A DNA stretch of 64,000 nucleotides from Olivibacter jilunii (lineage in GTDB: Bacteria; Bacteroidota; Bacteroidia; Sphingobacteriales; Sphingobacteriaceae). Shown here piece by piece: positions 24,092 through 32,638 of this stretch. A program made the position numbers and the translations under genes. Location of the stretch: NCBI RefSeq assembly GCF_900607235.1, contig NZ_LR027848.1, positions 547,241-611,240 of the forward strand. The letters run 5' to 3'. Under the pieces are notes generated by a model. That model was given only the letters and a program-made list of their open reading frames with translations, had not been told where the DNA came from and searched no databases. Within the stretch, counting starts at the first letter, position 1. Each line of letters opens with the position of its first letter.

Positions 24092-25522
24092 ATGAAAAAA
24101 GTTCATAAGAGAACTAAAATTGTGGCCACTTTAGGCCCCGCTTCATCGCCAAAAGAAATATTAAGCAGCTTAATTGAAAAAGGTGTAGATGTCTGTCGTT
24201 TAAACTTTTCGCATGGTAGCCAAGAAGATCACCTCAAGGTTATTAATACGATAAAGGAGATTAACGCCGAAAACAATTTGAATATCGGAATCTTGGCCGA
24301 CCTACAGGGCCCTAAAATACGTATAGGAAAAATGAAAGAAGGCGGAGCCATTTTATTAAATGGAAAACAGCTTCGCATTACTACTAAAGAAATGATAGGA
24401 AATGAAGAAGAGATCTATATTACCTATCAAGAATTTCCAAAAGACGTTACTGAAGGAGAAATCATCTTGTTAGATGACGGAAAAATTCAGCTTCGGGTGT
24501 TAAAGACCAATAGTGTCGACTCGGTTACCTGTGAGGTGGTACACGGCGGTGTACTGACGTCCAGAAAGGGCGTTAACCTTCCTAATACAAAAGTTTCTAT
24601 CCCCAGTTTAACGGAAGAAGACTTAGATAACCTTCATTTCGTATTGAACTATGATGTTGAATGGATCGGTATGTCTTTCGTTCGTACCGCCGAAGACATT
24701 CTACAATGCAAAAAAATAATTGCGGAGAGGGGCAAAACAGCGCGGGTCATTGCAAAAATTGAAAAGCCGGAAGCGATCGAAAATATCGACAGTATCATTG
24801 CCGCTACGGACGGGGTTATGGTTGCAAGAGGGGACTTAGGTGTCGAAATCCCGATGGAACAAGTCCCTCTATTGCAGAAAATGATTGTTCAGAAATGCCG
24901 CGATGCTTCTAAACCAGTGATTATTGCCACGCAAATGTTGGAAAGCATGATCACTACGCCTAGACCTACCCGAGCAGAGGTTAATGATGTTGCTAACTCT
25001 GTTTTGGATGGAGCTGACGCCGTTATGCTTAGCGGAGAGACATCTGTAGGTGAGTTTCCTGAAATCGTAATCGAAACGATGACAAAGATTATCAAAAACG
25101 TAGAGGGCACGGCTTATCCTTATTTTTCACCACGCAAGCCCGGGCATAATCCATCTACCTCTATTCCGGATTCAATTTGTGCATCGTCGGTTTACCTCGC
25201 TCAACAGGTAAAAGCAAAAGCGATTGTAGCAATGACCTCATCCGGCTACACGGCCTTTGAAATCTCCAGCCACAGACCGGATTCAGACATCCATATTTTT
25301 ACCGGAAACAAATCGCTTCTTAATACACTTAGCTTACTTTGGGGTGTAAAAGGATTTTACTATGATGGGGAAGAAAGTACCGATTCTTCTATAGCAGATG
25401 TAAATTCTCAGCTTAAAGAAGCCGGGCTGATCTCTTCAGGCGACCTCGTAGTCAACACCGCCTCTATTCCGATCAGCGAAAAAGGAAGAACGAATATGAT
25501 TAAAGTCACTGAAATCAAATAA
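24092..25522 (+). CDS. pyk: Pyruvate kinase
   Basis: A 476-residue glycolytic enzyme converting phosphoenolpyruvate and ADP to pyruvate and ATP. Seen are the N-terminal KRTKIVATLGPASS, the CRLNFSHGS segment, the catalytic lysine region ARVIAKIEKPEAI near residue 220, and MVARGDLGVEIPMEQ near 245. The ATQMLESMI and MLSGETSVGEFP motifs follow. The C-terminal domain (about 345-476) is complete, so this is the standard length without an extra PEP-utiliser domain. It is followed by a 15-bp hairpin and convergent DUF4407. Confidence 0.97.
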   Translation: MKKVHKRTKIVATLGPASSPKEILSSLIEKGVDVCRLNFSHGSQEDHLKVINTIKEINAENNLNIGILADLQGPKIRIGKMKEGGAILLNGKQLRITTKEMIGNEEEIYITYQEFPKDVTEGEIILLDDGKIQLRVLKTNSVDSVTCEVVHGGVLTSRKGVNLPNTKVSIPSLTEEDLDNLHFVLNYDVEWIGMSFVRTAEDILQCKKIIAERGKTARVIAKIEKPEAIENIDSIIAATDGVMVARGDLGVEIPMEQVPLLQKMIVQKCRDASKPVIIATQMLESMITTPRPTRAEVNDVANSVLDGADAVMLSGETSVGEFPEIVIETMTKIIKNVEGTAYPYFSPRKPGHNPSTSIPDSICASSVYLAQQVKAKAIVAMTSSGYTAFEISSHRPDSDIHIFTGNKSLLNTLSLLWGVKGFYYDGEESTDSSIADVNSQLKEAGLISSGDLVVNTASIPISEKGRTNMIKVTEIK

Positions 25523-25532
25523 GATAATAAAC

Positions 25533-25570
25533 GCTCATTATTTAATGCATGAAAACATTAAATAATGAGC
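25533..25570. terminator. Bidirectional hairpin between pyk and the DUF4407 gene
   Basis: Perfect 15-base arms (25533-25547 and 25556-25570) with an 8-base loop lie between convergent genes, 2 bases from the DUF4407 stop. The stem is AT-rich and has no long T-run, so termination efficiency is uncertain. Confidence 0.6.
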
Positions 25571-25571
25571 A

Positions 25572-26663
25572 TTATCCTGTAATACCTTCAAGCTCACTTC
25601 TTATTTTCTTTATCCCCGCACTTACTTTGGCAGATTGAACTTGATCAAGAACGGTTACTTCAGTAGTTTTGTCTTGCTCTGACCGATAAATAACCAAAAA
25701 TTCCTCATCGTTAATCAAAGCATCGTAAGGACCTTTGCCACTCATCAGCTTAACCAATACGGGCAAGCATTCAAAAAAGATGAATAATAATCCAATGAAT
25801 GTTATCGCCCAGTAATTACTCGCATTCGTCTTCCCTGCATCACTGTATTTTAACTGTCCGAGGGCTTCGTTCCTATCAGCAAAACCAGCTAGTTTCACGA
25901 TGCTATCCAACTCCTTGGATGTCATTAGCTTTTCGTCAAGCAGGCCATCGATCTGCCTCCTTTCTTTTATAAAGCGCTCCTGAACGCTTATCTGTGAACG
26001 TAAATCCTCTTCTCGTCTCTCTCTTTCCTTTAACGCCTCCTCCTTTCTTTTGGCGTAAGGGCCATAGCCCATCATACCCGAAGTCTCAGCTGTTTTACTT
26101 CCAAATATTTCAAAATTTAAACTTTGACGATCGTGCTTAATCGTTTTCGAAAGGGAATCAAGTTCCGATTTTAGTCCTTCTAATTTAACGATATCACTAT
26201 TGTATTTACGATCAAAGGAGCCATTTAATTGATCGATCCGTTGTTTTTGTCCATTTAGATAATTTATCTTAAGTTGTTCTCTTATTTCCTTATCAAATAT
26301 TTTTAGCTCCAAAGGCCTGGAAATCACAATCCCAATCAATATCGCCAAAACTAAACGAGGTGCTGCTTGGAGAAACTGTTTAAAGGGTGTCGACATTTTA
26401 TTAATTGTTGAAACGATGTAGCGGTCCATATTAAAAATAGCCGTTCCCCAAATGAGACCAAAGGAAATGGAAGCGAGTAAGGCATAAGTGCTTCCGCTAA
26501 AAACAAAATACAGCGCATAACTACCGGCGATAGCGGCAAACAAACCGGTAAAAAAAATCGTTGCTCCAATACCTGCATATTTGTTGTGCTCTGAGGGAGT
26601 TTTCAATAAGGTAGGTACGTGTACCCCACTACAAAACCAAAAAAAATGATTAATCTTCCTCAT
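25572..26663 (-). CDS. DUF4407 membrane protein with coiled-coil loop
   Basis: A 363-residue protein. Four membrane helices are predicted: about residues 30-50 and 57-75 near the N-terminus, 100-118, and 275-295 near the C-terminus. Between the third and fourth lies a charged helical region (about 130-265) with a likely coiled coil (KRKEEALKERERREEDL). The N-terminal HFFWFCSGVHVPTLLKTPSEHNKYAGIGATIFFT and FNMDRYIVS segments match DUF4407, a family of unknown function. It starts 14 bases after murF, so it is probably cotranscribed with a cell-wall gene. Confidence 0.85.
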   Translation of the reverse strand: MRKINHFFWFCSGVHVPTLLKTPSEHNKYAGIGATIFFTGLFAAIAGSYALYFVFSGSTYALLASISFGLIWGTAIFNMDRYIVSTINKMSTPFKQFLQAAPRLVLAILIGIVISRPLELKIFDKEIREQLKINYLNGQKQRIDQLNGSFDRKYNSDIVKLEGLKSELDSLSKTIKHDRQSLNFEIFGSKTAETSGMMGYGPYAKRKEEALKERERREEDLRSQISVQERFIKERRQIDGLLDEKLMTSKELDSIVKLAGFADRNEALGQLKYSDAGKTNASNYWAITFIGLLFIFFECLPVLVKLMSGKGPYDALINDEEFLVIYRSEQDKTTEVTVLDQVQSAKVSAGIKKIRSELEGITG

Positions 26664-26677
26664 AACTCCCTTTTAAA

Positions 26678-27991
26678 TTATAGATATTGAAGCAAGCCTT
26701 CAAAAGCCATTCCTCTAGATGCCTTTAGAAGAACCGTCGTATTTTCAAGTGGTTTCTCTTGTAAAGCCTGCTTAGCCGCGTCGAGCGATTCGTAATATTC
26801 TATATCATGTTCTTCTTGCCTTTGTCCGAAAAAGTTCCTACCCACAAAAATTTTTCGATAAAGCTTCATGCCACGTATGCGTTCGATCAAACGGCGATGT
26901 TCTGTCGGTGCTTCTTCACCCAACTCAAACATATCACCCAAAATTGATACCTTTTTCTCCGCATGAATACTTTCCAAATTATCCAGAGCCGCCCACATAC
27001 TACTTGCATTGGCATTATAGTAATCACAAATAACTGTATTCTTTTCAGTCTGCGTGATCTGAGAACGATTATTTGTAGGGCTGTACGCTGTAATGCCTCG
27101 GTTAATTTCCTCGGGGTTCAATCCAAAATATAAACCTACAGCTACGGCAGCTAATACATTTTCCAGATTATAGGAGCCCGTTAAATGCGTAGGTACCACC
27201 TGACGATCGTAACCATATGCCTTAATACTGCTCCAACCTAAATTTAAAACGGGATTAACGGAAAGCAATTCGCCACTAATATTGTTCGATTTGTCTAAAC
27301 CATAGGTTATGATTTGCTTGAAGGTTTTATTGTTGGCCATTGATAATAAATGATTATTATCTCCTTGTAAAAACAGAACCCCTTTATGTTCTTCCAGCCA
27401 CTCATATAACTCACCTTTAGCCTGTTTCACCCCCTCAAAACTTCCAAAACCTTCTAAATGCGCCTTCCCAACATTTGTAATCAGTCCGAGCCCCGGTTTC
27501 GCTATCCCACATAAAAAAGCGATCTCGCCAATATGGTTAGCACCCATCTCTATAATAGCAAGCTCAATAGCTGAATCAATTGCCAGCACACTCAACGGTA
27601 CACCTATATGATTATTCAAATTACCTTTTGTAGCATAAACGTTAAACTTCTGCGACAACACCGATTGTAGAAGCTCTTTAGTAGTCGTCTTTCCGTTAGT
27701 ACCGGTGACCCCTATAACAGGTATCTGCAGCTGATCCCGGTGATACCTCGCTAAATTTTGCAGTGTTTCCAGAACATTCGAAACCACTTCGATGCGTTCG
27801 TCAACAATGGGTACCGGCTCATCAACGATCGCTAATCTTGCACCTAATTCCAGCGCTTTTTCAGCAAATTGATTACCGTTAAATGTAGCCCCTCTCAATG
27901 CAAAGAAAATGGACCCGGGAAGAATATTTCTCGTATCCGTTGATATTTTTTGACATTCTTGAAAAAGCCTATAAAGTGTTGCAATCTCCAT
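26678..27991 (-). CDS. murF: UDP-N-acetylmuramoyl-tripeptide--D-alanyl-D-alanine ligase
   Basis: A 437-residue Mur ligase that adds D-Ala-D-Ala to the muramoyl tripeptide in the cytoplasm. The ATP-binding motif GVTGTNGKTTTKELL is near residue 95, EMGANHIGEIAFLCGIAKP near 145 is a MurF-specific stretch, NVLAAVAVGLYFG near 275 follows, and DYYNANASSMWAALDNL near 325 is the C-domain motif that identifies MurF rather than MurE. It stands alone from the main mur cluster and is followed by a DUF4407 gene. Confidence 0.96.
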   Translation of the reverse strand: MEIATLYRLFQECQKISTDTRNILPGSIFFALRGATFNGNQFAEKALELGARLAIVDEPVPIVDERIEVVSNVLETLQNLARYHRDQLQIPVIGVTGTNGKTTTKELLQSVLSQKFNVYATKGNLNNHIGVPLSVLAIDSAIELAIIEMGANHIGEIAFLCGIAKPGLGLITNVGKAHLEGFGSFEGVKQAKGELYEWLEEHKGVLFLQGDNNHLLSMANNKTFKQIITYGLDKSNNISGELLSVNPVLNLGWSSIKAYGYDRQVVPTHLTGSYNLENVLAAVAVGLYFGLNPEEINRGITAYSPTNNRSQITQTEKNTVICDYYNANASSMWAALDNLESIHAEKKVSILGDMFELGEEAPTEHRRLIERIRGMKLYRKIFVGRNFFGQRQEEHDIEYYESLDAAKQALQEKPLENTTVLLKASRGMAFEGLLQYL

Positions 27992-28081
27992 AAAAATGAT
28001 TTTTGCGACTAATTTACATATTATAATATTGAGAATAATGACTCGCCTTATGAGGCTTTTTCACTTAAGTTGGCTATCTGA

Positions 28082-29728
28082 TTAATTTTCAATATGGACT
28101 GAATCTGCTTGATGTTCTTCTTCCTTTTTCATCTCTGCTATGCATTTCAACCCTTCTTCCGTCATAATCCATTCTGTATAAGAGGCTCTATTTTCCTCGG
28201 GAAAATTTTCTCTACATTGCCAAACCGGCAAATTTCTAATATGGTTATCGGCTTCATTACTTAAAAATAATTTTGCGCCCACAGGTAACAACATTTTAAT
28301 ACTTACTCGCTGGTCGCGCATTAGTTCACCTTGTGGCAAGGTGGAGTTATTATCAAATACGATATGCTGTTCCTGCTGATTCACATTATAAATGATTCGT
28401 TCTGCTCGCTTCGCTGCTAGATCAAAGTTTTTCCCTCGGGCGTGAAACTCTTGAACGAGTTTTGCCGGACTGTTCGTCTCCCCCTTTATTATTTTAATAT
28501 CGACCGAATTCATGTTTCGGAATTTACCTCTTTTTCGATTGGATTTTATAATAGTACCCAAAGAGTCCAGTCGATTCCCGCTGGAATCGACCTTTTTAAT
28601 GACGTTGACATCGTTTACATCCACATAATATGCAGGGAAAGGGGCTAGTAAGCGCTCCTGAACAATGGAAGCATCCTCTCCGAAATCTTGTGCTGTTTGA
28701 ATCGTATAATAGGTGAGCGTACCGGCAGCTACGAGCCATAGTACCAGAAGCCCGAATCCTACATAACTACCCGCTATTCGCCTATTAAATACAATACGGA
28801 TGGCTAGTATAATAAGTGCCAAAAGAGGGATCGCCAAACTGAAGAAAGCGGCCACAATGACAATACCCTTATAAGATTCAGGAACAAGATACAAGGGGAA
28901 ATCCGGGTCATATAACCCCCCGAAGCCATCTCCGGTCCAATCTGGTATTGCCAGAATTAGGCAAACAAGCAACGCAACAATTCCTGCGCTTAACCCGAAA
29001 ATGATAAGAGCGCCGATAACTTTTAAGAATACAATGAATGCTTTTGCAATAAAATTCGCAGCACCCTCCAACGAGTCTGCCGCCTTATTTAGGCCGGGTT
29101 TGATTCTTTCCCCGGCCATAGTAAAATTTCCGCGGAGGCCCTCCATTTCCTCTTCAAAATTCTTTTTGAAGTTTTGCAAATTCGGTGCTTCCCCACGCAT
29201 CGCCATACGGTCGGCCCGGGTTTTTGCAATGGGTACAACAATCCAAAGTATAATGTATAAAAGGAAGCCCGTTCCGGCAAAAACAAACAAGAGTACCATT
29301 ACGAGCCGAACCCATAATGTTTCGATATCGAGGTAATGCCCCAACCCGGAACATACGCCCCCAAATACTTTATCATCGGGATCTCTAAATAATTTGCGTG
29401 TTCCTGAGTAGCCTGACCCATAATACGATTGTCGCGAATAATCATAAGAATCACCGGCATTATCACTTTCAAAGTCGCTCACTTTTCCCATCTGTGCACA
29501 AACTTCTTCCACATCCTGCATCGTAATAACTTCTTTCTTTCCCGGAACAATCCGTTCGTTGAACATCTCTGCAATTCTGTTTTCAATATCTCCTACAATT
29601 TCCTTGCTGTCTTCCGTATAAGCAAAATGCTTTTTCACATCGATCATGTATGACCGCAAAGCATCGTAAGCATCTTCTTCAATGTGAAAAACGATGCCGT
29701 TTATATTTATTATTATTGTTTTATTCAT
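28082..29728 (-). CDS. PspC-domain envelope stress protein
   Basis: A 548-residue membrane protein. Residues about 1-100 form a cytoplasmic N-terminal domain of the type found in front of PspC in Bacteroidota (INGIVFHIEEDAYDALRSYM, then EIVGDIENRIAEMF). A PspC domain lies at about 110-170 (KLFRDPDDKVFGGVCSGLGHYLDIE, with a following helix). Further helices lie at about 230-262, 285-310 and 320-340. The C-terminal 200 residues are probably periplasmic. A PadR-family regulator lies just upstream, separated by 13 bases, and probably controls it. PspC proteins are linked to phage-shock and membrane stress. Confidence 0.88.
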   Translation of the reverse strand: MNKTIIININGIVFHIEEDAYDALRSYMIDVKKHFAYTEDSKEIVGDIENRIAEMFNERIVPGKKEVITMQDVEEVCAQMGKVSDFESDNAGDSYDYSRQSYYGSGYSGTRKLFRDPDDKVFGGVCSGLGHYLDIETLWVRLVMVLLFVFAGTGFLLYIILWIVVPIAKTRADRMAMRGEAPNLQNFKKNFEEEMEGLRGNFTMAGERIKPGLNKAADSLEGAANFIAKAFIVFLKVIGALIIFGLSAGIVALLVCLILAIPDWTGDGFGGLYDPDFPLYLVPESYKGIVIVAAFFSLAIPLLALIILAIRIVFNRRIAGSYVGFGLLVLWLVAAGTLTYYTIQTAQDFGEDASIVQERLLAPFPAYYVDVNDVNVIKKVDSSGNRLDSLGTIIKSNRKRGKFRNMNSVDIKIIKGETNSPAKLVQEFHARGKNFDLAAKRAERIIYNVNQQEQHIVFDNNSTLPQGELMRDQRVSIKMLLPVGAKLFLSNEADNHIRNLPVWQCRENFPEENRASYTEWIMTEEGLKCIAEMKKEEEHQADSVHIEN

Positions 29729-29741
29729 GGTTAATCATTTA

Positions 29742-30101
29742 TTAAAGGTTCACATCGCTGTTTTCTTCTGTATTTCTAGGTGCAGTGGATGTTTTTACTG
29801 CAAACACAAGCTCGTTCCAAGTTTCATCTAAAGCTTTAAGCACTTCTTGGCCGGCTTCGGTTATTTGATAATACTTTCTTGGCGGACCCGAGCTGGACTC
29901 TTTCCAGATATAGCTTAACAGCTCGTTATTCTTCAATCTGGTTAACAGAGGATATAGTGTACCCTCTACCACCAATAAGCGAGCCGCCTTGAGCTCATTG
30001 ATGATATCTGAGGCGTATATTTCCCCTCGGGAAATAATTGACAGAATACAGTATTCCAGTATTCCTTTCCTCATTTGGGTTTGCGTATTTTCTACTATCA
30101 T
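29742..30101 (-). CDS. PadR family transcriptional regulator
   Basis: A 119-residue winged-helix regulator. The DNA-binding unit covers about residues 10-80 (QMRKGILEYCILSIISRGEIYASDI, then VEGTLYPLLTRLKNNELLSY and SGPPRKYYQITEAGQEVL). The conserved opening IVENTQTQMRKG places the start at the ATG at 30101, not at the upstream start at 30137. It directly precedes the PspC gene (13 bases) on the same strand, a frequent pairing, so it is likely a repressor of its own operon. A -7 element is 4 bases upstream of the start. Confidence 0.9.
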   Translation of the reverse strand: MIVENTQTQMRKGILEYCILSIISRGEIYASDIINELKAARLLVVEGTLYPLLTRLKNNELLSYIWKESSSGPPRKYYQITEAGQEVLKALDETWNELVFAVKTSTAPRNTEENSDVNL

Positions 30102-30105
30102 ATAA

Positions 30106-30137
30106 CAAAGATATATGTTTTGGTAGGTATTATGCAA
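30106..30137 (-). promoter_or_regulatory. Promoter for padR-pspC
   Basis: On the minus strand TTG (about 30137-30135), a 21-base spacer and TATCTTTG (30113-30106) match the -33/-7 consensus. The -7 lies only 4 bases before the chosen ATG, which predicts a leaderless or nearly leaderless mRNA. Confidence 0.5.
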
Positions 30138-30372
30138 TACATAGTAGCTTGTTAAAGATATACTAAATTATAAATGACTGACAATCAACGACAAAAAATT
30201 AAAATACCGACAAAAACGCATGTTATCAGAAGCTATATCTTCGATTATTTCAGGTATTTCGTTTGGTCATTCTGTTTTGGCGGTTATCAAATAGTGTATT
30301 TTTAACACAATCCATTTGCTTTTTAATATTTCATCCAATACATTTACAAATTAATTCCTTATAAACAAAAGC

Positions 30373-31557
30373 ATGATTAAAGCGGCTAACCTAAAGAAAC
30401 TATTTATCGAAAAATTTAGTCAGAATCCATTAATCGTCCGCTCACCGGGCCGAGTAAACCTCATTGGAGAGCATACCGATTATAACGAAGGGCTCGTTCT
30501 TCCGGCGGCAATTAATAAAAATGTATACTTAGCTATTGCTAAAAATAACACGGATAAAGTTCGTCTTTATGCCATAGATCTATCCGATTCTTTTGAAACC
30601 ACCGTTGATGCTATAAAAAAGACTGACAAACTTTGGCCGGATTATATTCTCGGCGTCATTGAACAATTGCAATTAAATAATTACGCCATTAATGAAGGAT
30701 TCGATATTGCTTTCTCCGGAGATATTCCGCAAGGAGCAGGCTTATCGTCATCCGCTGCCTTGGAATGCGCTACCGCTTTTGCTCTAAGCACGCTTTTTGA
30801 GTTCCACATAAGTAAGCTGGATATCGCACTTCTGTCTCAAGCTGCTGAAAATCAGTTTGTCGGTGTAAATTGCGGCTTAATGGATCAGTTTGCGAGTGTA
30901 TTCGGAAAAGAACAGCACCTTGTGAAATTAGATTGTGCAGATTACTCATACGAGTATATTCCTTTTAAGACAAGCGACATAAAAATATTGCTGCTCGATA
31001 CGCAGGTTAAACACTCGTTAGCTTCCTCTGCCTACAACGAACGCCGCGAACAATGCGAAGAGGGCGTTCGGTTGATCAGTCGGCATCACCCCTCAGTTAC
31101 CAGTTTGCGGCACGCTACGGAAGAGATGCTTCTCAAATATGTAAAACCCGTTGACGAAATTGTATATCGAAGGTGTAGCTACGTGGTCGCAGAGATTGCA
31201 CGTTTACAGCTAGCTTGTGAGGATTTGAAAAAAGACGATTTTAAAGCTTTCGGGCAACGTATGTTTGAAACGCATGAAGGCTTGGAGAAACAGTATGAAG
31301 TGAGTTGCAAGGAACTTGATTTATTGGTGCAGTTAGTAAAGGGCAATCAGTATGTGCTAGGAGCCCGTATGATGGGTGGGGGCTTTGGCGGTTGCACGAT
31401 TAATCTTGTGAAAGCTGATAAAGCGGAGGAAGTGGCTCAACAAGTTGCTGCTGCTTATAAAGAACAAACAGGAATAGAGATTCCGTATTATATTGCTGAA
31501 ATAAATTCCGGAACGAGTATCGTTGATTTAACACAAGCATCGTATGGCCAGGTATAA
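30373..31557 (+). CDS. galK: Galactokinase
   Basis: A 394-residue GHMP kinase phosphorylating galactose at C1, the entry step of the Leloir pathway. The galactokinase signature GRVNLIGEHTDYNEG is near residue 26, the ATP-binding motif GAGLSSSAALE near 118, and the third GHMP motif GARMMGGGFGGC near 335. It is the first gene of galK-galM-symporter and overlaps galM by 14 bases. galT and galE are not in the window. Confidence 0.96.
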   Translation: MIKAANLKKLFIEKFSQNPLIVRSPGRVNLIGEHTDYNEGLVLPAAINKNVYLAIAKNNTDKVRLYAIDLSDSFETTVDAIKKTDKLWPDYILGVIEQLQLNNYAINEGFDIAFSGDIPQGAGLSSSAALECATAFALSTLFEFHISKLDIALLSQAAENQFVGVNCGLMDQFASVFGKEQHLVKLDCADYSYEYIPFKTSDIKILLLDTQVKHSLASSAYNERREQCEEGVRLISRHHPSVTSLRHATEEMLLKYVKPVDEIVYRRCSYVVAEIARLQLACEDLKKDDFKAFGQRMFETHEGLEKQYEVSCKELDLLVQLVKGNQYVLGARMMGGGFGGCTINLVKADKAEEVAQQVAAAYKEQTGIEIPYYIAEINSGTSIVDLTQASYGQV

Positions 31558-32617
31558 GCTTCCACTACTTAAAGATTTCAAAACAAAAGGAGACGATAAG
31601 AGTAGCGCGCTGATCATACTAAAAAATAACAGAGGAATGCAGGTGGCGCTTACAAACTATGGCGCGCGAATAGTAAGTATGATTGTTCCCGATAAGACCG
31701 GAAGTTCGGTAGATGTTGTTTTGGGCTTTAACAACATCTTGGATTATCTCCATGCGGATGAATTATATCATGGGGCTACTATTGGGCGATACGCCAACCG
31801 GATAAGCAACGGTACATTTGAACTTGGCGGAATACCCTATAAAATTGAACCAAATAACGGCCCTAATGCGCTACATGGTGGGAAAAATGGTTTTCACACA
31901 AAAATATGGGATCGAAGAATTAACAATCCCAATCAGGTGACCTTCTATTATACTTCTCCTGACGGTGAAGAAGGTTTTCCGGGAACACTCACCGTGTCCG
32001 TAGATTATCTATTGACAGATGAAAACGAGCTCCAAATAAATTATCGAGCAAATAGCGATAAAGACACTATTATTAACCTTACAAATCACGCCTATTTCAA
32101 TCTGGATGGCGAAGGTTCGGGATCCATCGTTGATCATGTTGTTGAAATCGCAGCCGAAACGTTCCTTCCCATTAACGAGGTTCAAATCCCTTTGGGAGAG
32201 CTCCGACCGGTAAGCGATTCAGCTTTTGATTTCCGTAAACCGAAGCGTATATCCTTGGGCATATCAAGCGAGGATGAACAAATCCAAAAGGGAGGTGGGG
32301 GATATGACCATACCTTCGTTCTAAACGAAGCAAACAAAGACGGTAAAAAAGTCGCAGCTTCTGCCTTCTCTGAAAAGAGTGGGATTATGCTCGAAGTGCT
32401 TACCACCGAACCCGGGATACAATTTTATACGGGAAATGCGCTCACAGGAAAGGACAAAGGGAAATCAGGAAACCACTATGCCAAGCAACACGCGTTCTGC
32501 TTCGAGACACAACACTTTCCTGATGCACCGAACCAAGCACAATTCCCATCACCCTTACTAAAGGCAAAGCAGCCATTCCGATCACAAACAATTTATCGAT
32601 TTCATGTGCAAAAATAA
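31544..32617 (+). CDS. galM: Aldose 1-epimerase (galactose mutarotase)
   Basis: A 357-residue enzyme interconverting the alpha and beta anomers of galactose so that the kinase receives the right form. Catalytic histidine motifs are visible in GATIGRYANRI, in NGPNALHGGKNGFHTKIWD near residue 105, and in NLTNHAYFNL near 180. The catalytic glutamate lies in FCFETQHFPDAPNQ near the C-terminus. No signal peptide is evident, so it is cytoplasmic. It overlaps galK by 14 bases and is followed 21 bases later by the symporter. Confidence 0.95.
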   Translation: MARYKLPLLKDFKTKGDDKSSALIILKNNRGMQVALTNYGARIVSMIVPDKTGSSVDVVLGFNNILDYLHADELYHGATIGRYANRISNGTFELGGIPYKIEPNNGPNALHGGKNGFHTKIWDRRINNPNQVTFYYTSPDGEEGFPGTLTVSVDYLLTDENELQINYRANSDKDTIINLTNHAYFNLDGEGSGSIVDHVVEIAAETFLPINEVQIPLGELRPVSDSAFDFRKPKRISLGISSEDEQIQKGGGGYDHTFVLNEANKDGKKVAASAFSEKSGIMLEVLTTEPGIQFYTGNALTGKDKGKSGNHYAKQHAFCFETQHFPDAPNQAQFPSPLLKAKQPFRSQTIYRFHVQK

Positions 32618-32638
32618 AAACACCATAAAACAAGCCCA

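Noticed and set aside
28040-28065. GCCT-TATG-AGGC followed by T-run between murF and the PspC gene
   Set aside because: The T-run is on the strand opposite both genes, and the stem is only 4-5 bp, so it does not serve either gene as a terminator.
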